Shown here: positions 11,480 through 29,818 of the stretch, piece by piece | Position numbering within the stretch: the stretch's first letter is position 1 | Layout: each line of letters begins with the position of its first letter | Assembly (NCBI GenBank): GCA_000697355.1 | Contig: JNEN01000871.1 | Span: 1 to 64,000 of the forward strand | Reading direction: 5' to 3' | Source of the DNA: Syncephalastrum monosporum B8922 | Lineage: Eukaryota > Mucoromycota > Mucoromycetes > Mucorales > Syncephalastraceae | DNA length: 64,000 nt | The notes under the pieces: generated by a model | Told to the model about the DNA's origin: nothing | What the model saw: the letters and a program-made list of their open reading frames with translations, nothing else | Database searches by the model: none | Made by a program: the position numbers and the translations under genes

Positions 11480-13770
11480 ATGCATTCAACCACATCCTCG
11501 CATTCACCTCAGCCCACTGGGTCCACACACATCCGGTCTGAATCGGCACGGCCTTCCTCTCCATTGCGCCTTCCCGCCCCTTCATCGCCCTCGTGCGGGT
11601 TAGACCAGAAGACCTTGCTGGCGCCTTACAGCGATGTGTCTGAACCGATATACCCGCTCGCTGAGGCCATGACGCCTCCCAGCCTCCGTCCTTGTCGTTG
11701 GATCGATACCCACTGGAACGAGCTCAGCTGCAACGTCAAGGTTTGAAAATGAGTCTTTCGTGTGACAGAGAATACCTGAATGTCTTCTAACTGTTCACCT
11801 GGCCGACTTAGATTGCAAACAAACGCCGAAGCATGCCTCTCCCCGCACCGGATGACCTGTCCTCCACCGCTTCTTCCTCTTCCACCTTTCTGAGCGGGAG
11901 CTTCAAGAAACGTGCACGCATCGAGTCGGCCATACCGTCTTTGCTGCCGCTGGATCTGGATGAAAGGGACGGCGCTTACATTGATAAATATGCGATTCCA
12001 TCCCCGTCCCACCCTGCGAATGCTTCGGAGGATGAAGGCGACATCGATAATGTTGTCGATACCCTACAACATATCCCACACATGGTCAATGCATTTGAGC
12101 TCCTCTCGTCTGACATGAAGAGCTACATGCTCTTCCAACTCCTCAAACACTCCACCACCGACACCCTCCAATTCGTCAACTCCATGATCGTACCCGCCCT
12201 GAAACGTGACTTTCTTAAGCACTTGCCGCTTGAACTCAGCCTCCACGTTCTCAGCTTCCTCGATGCCACCTCGCTTTGCCGTGCTGCGTGCGTCTCTCGC
12301 ACCTGGCGTGCTATTGTTGACCTGGATAGTAAAACATGGCGGACTCTCCTGCAGCATGACGGCTTTCACTTTGACGATTCGTGGGAACACGCAAAGGCCG
12401 AGAACCCGCCCATCAAGCTTGAGCCCTCAACCGATTTTCCTCATTCAGCCATCAAATCCGAGCCTATGGATTGGTCAGACGACGAGCCGAGGCGGAAGCG
12501 CTCCTGGGATGAATCCGCCCGGTCCTGCAACATGGAGGTGGACGAGCCATTCAACAACCCCAGCGCCCTCTACCGGCTCAAGAGGCACCCTTATAAAGAC
12601 ATATACCGCCGGCAATATACCCTACGCCAGAACTGGCTCTTGGGCCGTGCAAAGCGTATAACTTTCGAAGGCCACCGCGACCACGTGGTGACCTGTCTTC
12701 AATTCGACGACGACAAGATTATTTCAGGGGCGGACGACAATCTTATTAATATCTACGATACAAATACGGGCGAACGCCGCCATTCCTTGCAAGGACACGA
12801 GGGCGGCGTATGGGCACTGCAATATATCGATAACACGCTCGTCAGTGGGTCCACCGATCGCACCGTCCGCGTATGGGACATCAAGCAAGGTGTGTGCACG
12901 CACACCTTTTTGGGACACACTTCCACCGTCCGCTGCCTGCAAATTATCATGCCCACCATGATCGACGGCCGTATGCAGCCGAGTGAGCCCCTCATTGTCA
13001 CCGGCTCACGTGATACAACCCTGCGCGTGTGGCGCCTGCCCAACCCAAAGGAAGATGCGCCTTTCGATGGCAACGGCCTCAATCCATGGTTCCTGCATAC
13101 TTTGACCGGCCACCATCACTCTGTACGATCACTGGCCGCGCATGGCAACCGGCTCGTCAGCGGTAGTTACGACTGCGCCGTCTGCGTGTGGGATGTGGAG
13201 GCCGGTCGCTTGTTACACCGCATGGAGGGACATCTTTCTAAGGTCTACTCCGTTGTGATCGACCCTGAGCGCAACCGCTGTATGAGTGGCAGCATGGATA
13301 CCTCTGTCCGAATCTGGGATATCGACACCGGCGAATGCCTGAACGTCTTGGAAGGCCATCATATTCTTGTCGGTCTGCTTGGTCTGACTCCGCATCGCCT
13401 CGTATCGGCCGCTGCCGATGCAACGCTACGTGTCTGGCACCCCAAAACGGGCGAGCTTCAGCATGTCCTTCAGGGCCATCCAGCCGCTATTACCTGCTTC
13501 CAACATGATGATGAAAAGGTGGTCTCAGGCGCAGAAGGCGGCTTAAAGTTGTGGGACATTAAGACGGGACGATTCACCCGTGATCTCATATCAAACGTTA
13601 GTGGAGTGTGGCGCGTTGCAATGGACAAGCGTCGATGTGTGGCAGCAACACATACGTAAGTCGTCAAAGGGTTTAAAATTCGGTTGACTCACATATATAT
13701 CAGGGATAATATGACTTCTTTCGAAGTGTTAGACTTTGGTGTTCACGGTTTAGAAGATGATAATGCATAG
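11480..13770 (+). CDS. CDC4: F-box/WD40 substrate receptor of SCF ubiquitin ligase, Cdc4/FBXW7 type
   Basis: Substrate-recognition subunit of an SCF ubiquitin ligase acting on phosphodegron proteins such as cell-cycle regulators. Three exons (11480-11740, 11812-13655, 13704-13770) give 723 residues; all junctions are in phase. The Ser/Pro-rich N-terminus is followed by a dimerisation-like helix region and a clear F-box (LPLELSLHVLSFLD...CRAACVSRTWRAI, about 12225-12315). A basic PRRKRSWDES segment and a spacer come next. Seven to eight WD40 blades start at FEGHRDHVVTCLQF; WD-type endings such as TDRTVRVWD, RDTTLRVW, YDCAVCVWD and MDTSVRIWD are visible. The start codon could lie further upstream, but the upstream frame looks like leader sequence. 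Confidence 0.93.
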
Positions 13771-14477
13771 TACTCGGAGACTCGCACTTGAGCCCTATAT
13801 CACACACACACTCTTTCTTTCTTTTTATTTTAAGACCCTGACATTGTTGTTACTTATCAATGCATTCCCGGTACTGTGACATTAAACGAGAAATGGTGTA
13901 GCTTAATGCAAGGCGGCCCTGCCCTGTTATGTGGATCAGGGCAATCACGCTTTCTACGTTTGCAGGCGATCGGAGGATGAACTGTTCATCTGCAACCGCA
14001 CTGACTGATATCGTCACTAAATACAGGTGCATATTTATTTATGCAATGAAAACGAGGAATCACCCTATGCACGTCGCGCATGTACTTGACTTGGGGGGTG
14101 ATGCTCCTCGAACACATTCTGTCCAATCAAATACCGTCTGTGCACCTATGCTTATTGCCTTGTTTGCTCCGTTTTTTAGTCGTTAACACAGAACTACGAC
14201 GTTATCCTCGAAGCGCGCGTGTGTACGCGTCATCCAGATCGAATTTGATATGTACGCTACACACATAGCAGCACTGTCAAATAAGTTTCTTTTTATGCAG
14301 CAGTGGCTTAAGTGTGTAAGCTTTCTACGAGCGTGTCCTCGTGTACCACAGCAAGGTACAATTTCACAAGAGCAAAAGCCTTGCGTTACACACCGAACTT
14401 TGCCTTACTTTTCTTGATCATACGATCCCGTATTTCGTCCATCTCTTCTTTCACTTTAGTGTACACTTGCATACGAA
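13771..14477. other. intergenic, no gene seen
   Basis: 707 bp between the CDC4-like and sulfotransferase genes on the same strand. It contains a short CA-rich run after the CDC4 stop and scattered short open frames with no recognisable product. Confidence 0.4.
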
Positions 14478-15258
14478 ATGGCCCCATTAAAAGTCATCGG
14501 CGCTGGTTTCAGCCGCACCGGTACAGAAAGTCTCCGTAACGCGCTGAATAGACTGGGGTAAAGACCTAACTCTGAGCAGCTAAATCTTCTGTCTACTAAA
14601 CCTGTACATAATAGTTATCATACCATGCATTTACACGAACTTTTCGACAAGGACCAGGGCTCATTGCCGATGGATTTTTTAGACGTATATCGAAACCCGG
14701 AAAAACCTGTGAATTGGGATGAGCTTTATAAAGACTATGATGCTGCTGTGGATGTGTACGTATTTCAAGTAGACTTTACTTTGAGCTAACGACCCTCACC
14801 GCCTCTTTCTGCACGCCCATAGTCCCACGTATCTCCTTCTGGACAGGCTTTTGAAAGCGTATCCCGATGCGAAGGTTATCTTGACAGAAAGAGACGTCGA
14901 TAGCTGGTATCAGTCGTTTCACAGAACTATCATCCAGACCCTGGGCACAGTATCCGAAGATGCGCCACAGCACGTCAAAGATACCCAAGACATGGCAGTC
15001 GAGACATGCTTTGACGGTGTTCCATTTACGGGCAAGGAAATCGACGAAGAAGCCTTCAAAGCCAAATACCTGAAACATTATGAATGGGTGAAGATGAACG
15101 TACCACCTGAGCGTTTGCTTGTGATCAGACAAGGCGAAGCGAACTATCCGGAACTGTGTGCTTTCTTGGGTATACAAGAGGTGCCAGAAGAGCCTTATCC
15201 TTGGACAAATCGTAGTCAAGACATGGCAACCTACTTGAAAGGCGTGTTCCAGAGCTGA
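14478..15258 (+). CDS. P-loop sulfotransferase-like protein, paralogue 1 (Sulfotransfer_4 type)
   Basis: About 220 residues in three exons. ATG 14478 opens VIGAGFSRTGTESLRNAL, the PAPS-binding P-loop pattern GxGFxRTGTxSL of the small sulfotransferase-like family found in fungi, protists and invertebrates. Introns follow the LG codon (phase 2) and the DV codon (phase 2). The third exon carries KVILTERDVDSWYQSF, another family hallmark, and a C-terminal LLVIRQGEANYPELCAFLG block. No signal peptide or membrane segment is seen. Enzymatic substrate and even activity are unknown for the family. Two further paralogues in this window keep both intron positions. Confidence 0.88.
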
Positions 15259-16291
15259 TCCAAAAAGTATTTTTTTGTAAATAGCTGAGCCCCTTCTTTT
15301 CCTACAAAGCTGGTATAACCATAATTTGAACTTTGTATCACAATCGACATGGTTCGAAGGCATGAACCCGGGCGGTATGGGTGCCGGTGAAAGCAATGCA
15401 ATGCGATGAGGCGTGTTTATCCTTATGACCGCATACGGCCTGTTGATATCAAAATCATCAGGAATACTTCGTAGGTGTACAAGCGCTCTTCTGATGATTG
15501 AGCTACAGTTGTAGGTGTCCTTTTTCATGTGCTTACCACCGTGCAGTACGCGCTCCGCTCTTCCGCTTTAAACATGTATCTTCGTTACTATACAGATGAG
15601 CAAATCCCGAATTTCAGCCCAGATGGGTGGCAGCAATCCAGACTTAGTTTCGAAGCTCAATTATTCTCACGAGGCTTCCCATGTAACCTCCATTAGATGC
15701 TGTAATTGAGTAGAATATCCTGTGATCATGCATTGACGATTGTATTGTCACACAACATATTGTACCTTCGTGTGTAGCAGATTGTAATGGACATGTTTTC
15801 TGTGACTTACCAATGAAGGAAGACATGCTCTGCATTGGCCCTTCACGTCTCGTTATGGTAGGTGTACACCAGAAGGCATAACATATTAATGTCATCTTTT
15901 GTGGGCGAAGATCCCTAATATACTTGTCAAACAAGCATGCGATTTTTGATAGTTGTAATATGAGTCCATTCTCGTGAGAGAATATCATTGTATGTAATAC
16001 GACATGAGACGTGTAAATTTTATATATCCTACTCTTCCTATTCTCGGGCATGTCATAAAAAGCACATGGTCTGCATGAAGAAATTTTTGGGTTAAAAAAC
16101 ATGATGGATATACTGTACAGGTTCTTATTAAAGAAAAAACATCAAAAATATAGTCAGCGTCCTATCTGAATCCATGCAGTAAACGCCGTCCATACTTTAG
16201 ACAAGATGAAAATTGCCCTTTCCTTATATCACAATTGCAAGTCTCAGACGTTAATGGCAAGTGTGATGATAATAAAGGTTCATGCTTGAGA
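15259..16291. other. intergenic, nothing convincing
   Basis: 1.0 kb between convergent genes. A 152-codon minus-strand open frame (15644-16102) exists but lacks any family resemblance and is not supported by codon bias; it is not called as a gene. Confidence 0.4.
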
Positions 16292-19200
16292 CTACGTCAG
16301 TTTTGTGTAGCTCGGCGGTGCGTAGTGGCGTTTGATGATCTTGACAATATAAAGTGGGAAGCTACTGACAGCGGTAATGACAGCAACTTTCCAAACGAAG
16401 CGAGTTGTGAGGATGAATGACATATCTGTATAGAACAAAAAAAAAGTATACGTTAATATACCGCAATTTGTCAGCACACCTATTCGAAGACTTGCCAAAA
16501 TATGTCGGTAGCAGCCACATAGATCCAATGTAGATCAACATGGTCACAATTTCTGACGCAACCATAATACGGTGCCTAGAAAAGAAGGCAGGTCAGCATT
16601 GACAGCATATATAAAAATGCTGTAAATTTACCAAGTGTTGATCTCCAGAGCGACCATGAGCAGCTCGTTGAAAATCAGTGCGGTGAACGAAATGGACACG
16701 ATGTGGATGAATTCCTCCTCGAAGAGAACAATGGATAGAATCATGATGGCACCGCCTGAATGCATCATTAGATACATGCTTTGTATTGTACGATATACAA
16801 CTCACCTTGGTAGACGCTAATCAGAAGCCAAGTGAAGAACGTACGGAAGGAAAGCGATCGGCCCTACAAGATGGTCAGTCAGAAGTAAGACATACTTGTG
16901 CCAAAACGTACCTTTGTCAGATCTTTATAAAGCTCCGGATACAAGAGAGCAATGTCTTCGCTGACGTCTTGGTCCAGAACCAGAGAGAAAACGGGTGCCA
17001 TAGTATAGAGCGTCGCATAACTACCCGGAAAGATGAGTTCAATCGCTTGATAAATGGCCCAACATACCCGACAATAAGCATGCCCTGATACAGCGCAATA
17101 GGCGCAAAGTAAAACATGGCCGAAAAAACAGCCTGCATAACAGAAATAATCAAACCGCGATGGATGACGAATTGAGAGAGTTTGGCCGAGCGTTTGTAAC
17201 TGTTGCGTCCGTGCCATACTATGAATTGCATGAGTCCCCATTTCAGGTAGTCATTTCCATCGACTTACGCATCAACTTTGTGAGGTGACTAAACTGAGTC
17301 ACGGAAAAGTCAGCAGCTAGGGATGCTTGACGGCCTTCCTTGCCGACAATACCCACACCTACGCAAAAGTTAAGGTCAATTGATTTGGCATCCCAACGGA
17401 AATAAATAGAGCTTACCAACATTGGCTGCTTGAATCATGCTCACATCATTACCGCCGTCTCCGATACAGAGAACTCGTTTCTTGGTATAATGCCGGATAA
17501 GGCGCGTGATCTCAGCCTATGATATATTAATTTTCAGGCAACACAAATGAGTCCACATACCTTCTGGGTTGGAGAGCAGCGGCAGCATACGACAGCCGGT
17601 AAAAGGGTGGCTACTTCCACAAATTCGTCACGGAAATGGTCAAAGCACAACTGAGGGAAACATCAGTACGCAGTCATCGGTGATAAATATTCGTACCTGC
17701 AGAGATTCGCCATCAATAACAAGACAACAGTCGATCTTGGATCTTAAATTGTCGAGTTCGTTCAAGACATCCATTGGATTTTTCACTAAACCCTCCTTAG
17801 TATGGGCGTAAAAATTGTGCGCTCGGCTTACATTTCGCGATCTGGTGGATATTTTGGTTCCGCGACACAAGCTTGGATGAGACCGCGATACAAGTGGCTG
17901 TCTCGATCTTGTCACCTGAAATATAGTTAGCAATCCGTGCCACTAGTCCAATCGCAACACCTTATTACCTGTCAGCATCCAAATTCTCAAGCCAGCGTTT
18001 CGCAATTGCTCCAGTGTATTCTTCACACCGTCCTGAAGCTTATCCTCGACACCGGTCAGGCCCAGCAGCTCAAGATCCGTCTCCAACACAGATTCGATGA
18101 CTTGCTGTTTGCGAATGTTACGATCATGGATAGTCACTTCAGCTTCGTGGAATCTATTTGCGATGGTTCAATGCACTTTCCTTTCTCCTTTTCATTAAAT
18201 TTTACACTTACTTTGCTCTGAAATCTTCGTACATCTCCTCCGAAAGGCGCTTGCGCGCGACAACAAGGGTACGAAGGCCTTCTCTTGCCATATTACCGCA
18301 TTCCTCGTCCAGCCTAAATCATTCTCGATTAGTCACCGGATATTGTCATGGCAAAAACTTACCAGTCGTTATACTGCACGATGCCGCTCATCACAACATC
18401 AGCGCCCTTCTCGTAGAAAGTAATTTCCTGTGTTGATCGATCGCGTACGATGATACCCATACGCTTCGTCTCACTGGTGAAGGGGAAAATATGGAGAATG
18501 TCGAATTCGAGTGTACTGTCGTTCGCACTGACGCGGATTTGTATTTTGTTGACGTCTCGCCCTACAAGCGTCATACCCATCTGCTCTGTCCATTTGACAA
18601 TAGCGACTTCATCCGGACTGGATGCTTGGTAGGTGATGTCACCATCCATGCTAACGACCGGTGTGACCTGGTATGAAACCATATCAAAAAAACAGTTCCC
18701 AATATGCATGCGTTGTGCTTACATTATGACACAGTGCGAGGGCTTGAACAATGTCCTTGACACGTGAAGCAATGTTACGGCGACCTTTCCCTGACATGCC
18801 GACGACGCCACCGCTGGTTTGCATTAGAGCTAAAGGATGGTAAGCAGAAAGAAGAAAATAAAGTGTTTACTTGCCTGCATCGCTCTCTCCAAAGGCGGTA
18901 GCTAAATGGGACATAATTTCATCCATCGTATCCAGACTGTACGACATTGTTCCCATGTGCAGCTTTTTCAGCTCCATATCTAGATTGTTCGTTACTGAGC
19001 TGCGACCTGCCAGATTTTGCAAAACGGCAATGTCATACCATTTTTGGTTAGTGTACCAGTCTTATCAGACAGCAAGTATCCGATCCGGCCGAGTTCCTCG
19101 GGCAAAGTGCTAGTGCGGACAATGGTGCCTTCAATGTCTTCGTCGCGTTCAATCTGTCTTGCATAGACGGTCTTTCCCATATCGAGGTTGACACGAAGAC

Positions 19201-20684
19201 TAAATGATCGTAAGAAGGCTGATCCTTCAACCCTGCTATATGCTTACCTGATAGGAATAATGGAGGAGAAGAGGATCAAGAATCGGAACACGTAGATGTA
19301 CCAGAGACCATGGAAGCCATTCAGACCGACCATGACAACCGACATGGCGAGCGTAACGATAAAAAGGATCTTCAGGCTAAAGATAAGTATTGGGTTTACT
19401 GGCAAGCATCAGATAGCATACCTTTGCCAATCGGTTGATCTCCTGATCTAACAAACCGACCTTTGTCTTCGGGTGACTGGTGTTCATGACTGCGCGAGTG
19501 TCCTTTCCGGTGTAGATGACAAAGCCGACAGCAGTGCCGGAGGCGAGAACGGTGTTGGTCCATAACGTATTTTCGACGCCAAGCGGTTCCATTTGTTCGA
19601 TGCCTGTATCCTCGTCCGCGTGCGTAAAGGTGCCGACAAAGGAATGGATGTCTTTGTGCGGCGCGTCGGCATAAATTTCTCCCCGCAGGTGGAAGATGTC
19701 TTCTTTTTCGTGTAAGCGTTGCAAGGAGGGGACAGCGAGTCTCAGTTTCCAGTCGGTTTCACCATCGAGCTGATCTGTGCGGATAAAGCAAGAGCCGCTG
19801 TCTTCAGTTGTGCGAAGTAGGATCATGTCGGCCGGTACACGCTGGTCTTTTCGAATGACGATCATATCGCCTACTTTGATCTTTGAGCTGGGAATGCTGC
19901 GCAGACCGCCAGGCGTCAGGGAATGGTATAGCTGAGAATTCGCTTCTCTGTCTCGTTTGTGACGCTGCCAGTCGTCCATGGCTTCTTTGCTGATGGTGAC
20001 AAGGAGAACGAAACATAGCGGACCGAAATAGGTGAAGATGTAGCCGATTTTCAGGGCAGGTACAAATTGAGAGAGGGCGACGAGGAGGAAATAGAGATTG
20101 AAGAAAACAACAAACTGTCAAATAGATGCGCAGATCAATAAAATAAAATAATCAGTCTTTGATCCAACGTATATTCAGTCTACTTACTTGTTCAAAGAGG
20201 ACGAGGGGAATGAATGTGATGATATTGTACTTTTGGTTGACGATGATGTTGGGAGCAAACTTCTTCTTCTGCTTGTCTAAAAATACAGGACAAATACTTG
20301 GTCAGCAGGGCGGCACCCATAGAAAAAGCTTGGCATAAAAGAGAGCAAGCGTCTACCGTCTGGGAGGAGCGAGATGGTGCGAGGTTTGGCCTGCTTTGCT
20401 GAGCGAGAGAAGGGCCACGGAAACCTAGATTTTTTCCGTTCCCGAGTGTTTGACTCTGTTCTATGAAGAGGGGCGGTCTCCTACTGCCAGGTCAGTACGC
20501 GCCCCACATAGATAGCATAGCAGAGAAGAGAAGAGAGACTGACCCCCATTTCTTCGTCGATGAGAGGATCCTCATCGCTGTGGATAGAGTCGGAGGTCCT
20601 GTGTTTTCGTGCTGAGCTCCCAGAACGCTCAGAGGAGAAAGGCATGAGTTTCCGAAGTTCGATGGGGCGGGAATCCCTTCGCAT
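16292..20684 (-). CDS. NEO1: P4-ATPase phospholipid flippase, Neo1/ATP9 type
   Basis: Flips aminophospholipids such as phosphatidylethanolamine from the luminal to the cytosolic leaflet of Golgi and endosomal membranes. About 15-20 exons. The actuator region carries [12 protein letters not shown] (about 19760) rather than the canonical DKTGTLT-only pattern; the phosphorylation motif [12 protein letters not shown] is at about 19050-19085. [17 protein letters not shown] near the end of the first membrane pair matches Neo1/ATP9, as does the C-terminus [13 protein letters not shown] (ATP9A ends in a very similar string). This clade lacks a Cdc50-binding requirement in yeast. The start is placed at ATG 20684 ([10 protein letters not shown]); the frame stays open upstream to about 20720 but no better in-frame ATG could be spliced on. 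It is divergent from RPB1. Confidence 0.93.
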
Positions 20685-21092
20685 GCTCTTTGGACCGTTC
20701 GAGAGAGGCAATCCCGTTCTTTTTGCCTGTAGGTTTTAAAATGGGTTATTCTTACTGGACCACATTTCGAAAGTCCGTCTGCCTGTGACGTCGGATTTGG
20801 GGGATTGAGAACCGCCGCGTCTGCTCAACCGCTGCGGTTCAGCTTTTTCTCTCGAACTCCCTCCCGTTCGAGCATCGAGAATCTCGGAAATTCACTCAAA
20901 ACAACCCACACGACATTGATCTTCGCCCATTGATCACATTTTAACTTAACCGACACCTCACATCGACTCTGTCATCTTTTTTTTTAAAACCCCATCCAAA
21001 AAAATCCAAAATCATCCCAAAAACTGCTCTTGATTGCAAATATCCCAACCAAAAAAAAAACCTACAACCAGTCGAACGTATAACCTCCCATC
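20685..21092. promoter_or_regulatory. divergent promoter of NEO1-type flippase and RPB1
   Basis: About 400 bp between divergent starts. It has poly-T and poly-A tracts (about 20978-20986, 20998-21006, 21050-21060) directly upstream of the RPB1 ATG, typical of nucleosome-free housekeeping promoters. No TATA box is evident. Confidence 0.5.
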
Positions 21093-26809
<5,717 letters not shown>

Positions 26810-27037
26810 GTGCACATAAAAAATTTGATGATATAATAAAAACACATACAGTGAGGTTGAGATGTATAACAAGGACCGAGTCAAAGCAGGGAAATCGGGC
26901 ATTATCACCTTATCTCATCTTGTCAGCGCTCACACGTAGGCATAAAGGTCGGTGATATATAATAAAATATCCATTGAAGTCGAGATGCATATTCGCTTGA
27001 TATAGAGAGGGTATCATACACAATGGGGAAGGTTCGA

Positions 27038-29818
27038 CTATACTTTGATGAAGCTTGTCACCTTGACGCTACCGTCAGCTCCGGCGAGCAGGCAGGCATT
27101 GGAGGCACTCGTCCAATCAACGGCTGTGAGCTTTTGGTACGCCGGCTGATGGCCAAATTGCAGCGCGCTAGCACCATCTGCCACACGGAATAAGGTGGCC
27201 TGCGTCGTTGCAGATGACTCGGGCGTGGTGGACGTAGTAGCGCAGAGACAAAACTCGGTTTCAGCGTCAAAAGCCACCATATGCGAGCGTGGCGAGACAG
27301 ATAAAAGAGATTGGGTGACGCTATCGTCCACAGCGATTTTGGGTGCGCGGCTAGCGGATCGCGTGGAGGAACGTGAGAGCGAGGAGGTGGAAGTGTTGGA
27401 CGTCGGGCGTGGCGGGGGTAGCGTGGCCGTTGTGGCGCTGGCACTCGTGGTCATATGTGGCAACTGGGTTGCTTTTGTGGGTGAAGGGTATGCAGGCGGA
27501 GGCGGAAAGCCCTGTAACGATGCACTCATAAGACTGGTGCCTGGCTTGTGGATTGACCACTGTCGAAGCTACAGGAGTGATCAGGGGTCAGAGAGAGAAA
27601 GAGAGAGAGAGACTGTACGATGCCATTAGGCAGATTCGGTATTACCTCGCCCGTGTCATCCACAGCGTAGATGGAGTTCTCATCAAAACTAAATTGCGCG
27701 ATACAAGATGGGTTTGGACCCTTCCACTCAACGATATTCTTCATGCTGCGCACATCTAAGTCCTACATTAGCTACCGGCCAGTCAGACGATGCCTCAGCT
27801 ATGACTTACCGAAAATACGCATGTAGCCTGCTTGGTCACCGGTCACTAACATCTGGCCGTTGTGGTTCAGGTTGATAGTGTTGATGTCCGCACAAGCGTC
27901 TTTCTCCAACTGAAACGTGCCCTACATTCGATATAAAAAAGAAATTGAGCGGCGCATTTGTAAAGCGAGCGGGACTTACACTGGATGCCATGCTCTTCAT
28001 GCTCCAAGTCATGAGTGCACCTGAGCGCGACTTTCCTTCATCCAGTCGGCTACTGGTGCCCGTGCATACCAAGATTGGCTCAGCTGGGCTGCATAACAGC
28101 TGTGTTACCCTAGCATAGTTCCTTGAGAAATCTGTATCGGAGGCATTCCCCATCTTTGTCTTACCAAGGGTATTGCGTCTCCATCTTAAATTCTTGCACG
28201 ACGGACTTGCTCTCAATGTTATAGACGCGAATCAAGCCTGTATCTGTGCCGAGGAAAAGCTTTCAAATACGTCAGTAGCGCGGATGCCATGGCCAGGAAA
28301 ACTCACGAATCTGTCTGACCGAGCATCCCACTCCATAGAAAGGATGTTCGATGCATTGTTATTGATCTTGATAGGGTTGAAAGACTGGCCTTTATGACTC
28401 CAGATCCTGTTTACGGGGTGGGAAAAGGTGTGAGCACGTGTGTATACCGAATGAGATCGAACTGAAATCTTGTGAATAGCTTACCGCACGATATTATCCA
28501 TGTCACAGCTGGCAATCAAGTTACCCTCACTGGAAAAACGAGCGTGCGTAATCGCTGAAGCGTGCTCCATGTATTCCTCCTGGCTCACCACTAGGAAAGG
28601 TTCATCTTCTACAGCCGGTGTCTTGGTACTCTCTTTTATGTGCGTAGTCGTATCAGATACAGAGAGTCTATTGCTATCCGTCTTGATAGCAGCTCCATTT
28701 CCGTTGAGCTCGGTATTCATCGAGGCTGCTCGGCGTCGCATCATAGTGATGCCATCTGTCATCTCTTTCCGTGTTTCGGCAACCTATCGAATGGGTTACT
28801 CTCCTCCGTGCTTTGTGATGAAGCAATATATCCATCCATTCTCTTTCCCTCTGGTCATTCTTTACCTCGTGTTTCAGTTTAGCGACTTCATTTTCACGTG
28901 CCTCGATCGTTGCCTTGAGGTTCTCGATGGTACTTTTCAGGGTCTCTACCTCGGCTTGCTGGGCCTTGCGTTGAATCCTGTCCATGTTGAAGGACAACAG
29001 GCTTGGTAATGCTACACGAGAAGGTTGATCGCCTGAAACACGGCAGATGCAGATGGATCTCCTTACGCATGTGCTGGAACGTCGTTGCCAGGAAATTATG
29101 CAGCGAAATCGTATAATTGTCTATCCACTGTTTGGAGAAAAAGGTCTCGAATGCCGGATCAGTCGCCGGATTCTTCACATAAGGCAGTGCTGCAGACGCG
29201 GTTTCTGGTGAGTCCAAGCAGGGATCGTTAGAGGGACTTACCAAACCACTGGGCCCACTCAGGCTTCCCGTGCAGCTCTGGTCCGAACATATCAAAGAAC
29301 TCGATGACTTTGTCGCGACGCTTATGCTGGATAGCTATAGACCGAAAAGCAATGAGCGCCAAAGGGATAGCGTGTGCAGTGGAAGCAGTGTGCTTTACCA
29401 TAGACGAGATAATGACGCAAGAGGCAGAGTTCGAACTTTTTCACCGTGCGCTGGAAACGACTGTCGAGACGTGAAAAGAAGCGGAGATCGAGGTAGCGGT
29501 AGTAGTCGGTAAGACGCTGGACATCGCTTGTTGTAATGTAACCAAGCAGCTCATCGAGAATCTTGTCGACCTGAAGCGCACACGTTGGTATTAGGGAAAA
29601 AAAGAAGAGGAAAGGAAAGACATGCGTAAGTAGGAGGTACAAAGCGTACCTGAAACCCCTTGTCTCTGTCAAGTCTGCTCTCGGTATCTAAGGCCCGAAA
29701 GGTGTTTGTGAAGCTACGAAACTATCGTCTGATGAGCACAGAAGAAACGGATTACGGCACAATCGCGTACTAAAAGATATTCCTTCACAAGTTCATCCAC
29801 TTGCTGTAATGAGGTCAT
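27038..29818 (-). CDS. WDR91: WDR91 homologue, endosomal Rab7 effector with coiled coil and WD40 repeats
   Basis: In animals WDR91 binds active Rab7 and restrains PI3-kinase to allow early-to-late endosome conversion. ATG 29818 begins MTSLQQVDELVKEYLL. The next exons read FRSFTNTFRALDTESRLDRD and KILDELLGYITTSDVQRL, with DLRFFSRLDSRFQRTV, closely following the human N-terminus. WAQWFGKSL-type sequence near 29240 precedes a coiled coil (28895-28990: AQQAEVETLKSTIENLKATI). The C-terminal half is a WD40 propeller split by introns and ends TSFIKV at 27038. Low-complexity Ser/Thr-rich inserts lie within the propeller near 27300-27450. The family is usually absent from yeasts, so its presence supports an early-diverging fungus. 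Confidence 0.88.

Noticed and set aside
15644..16102. 152-codon minus-strand frame in the intergenic region after sulfotransferase 1
   Set aside because: No family, no biased codon use and no plausible splice partners; expected by chance in AT-mixed DNA.
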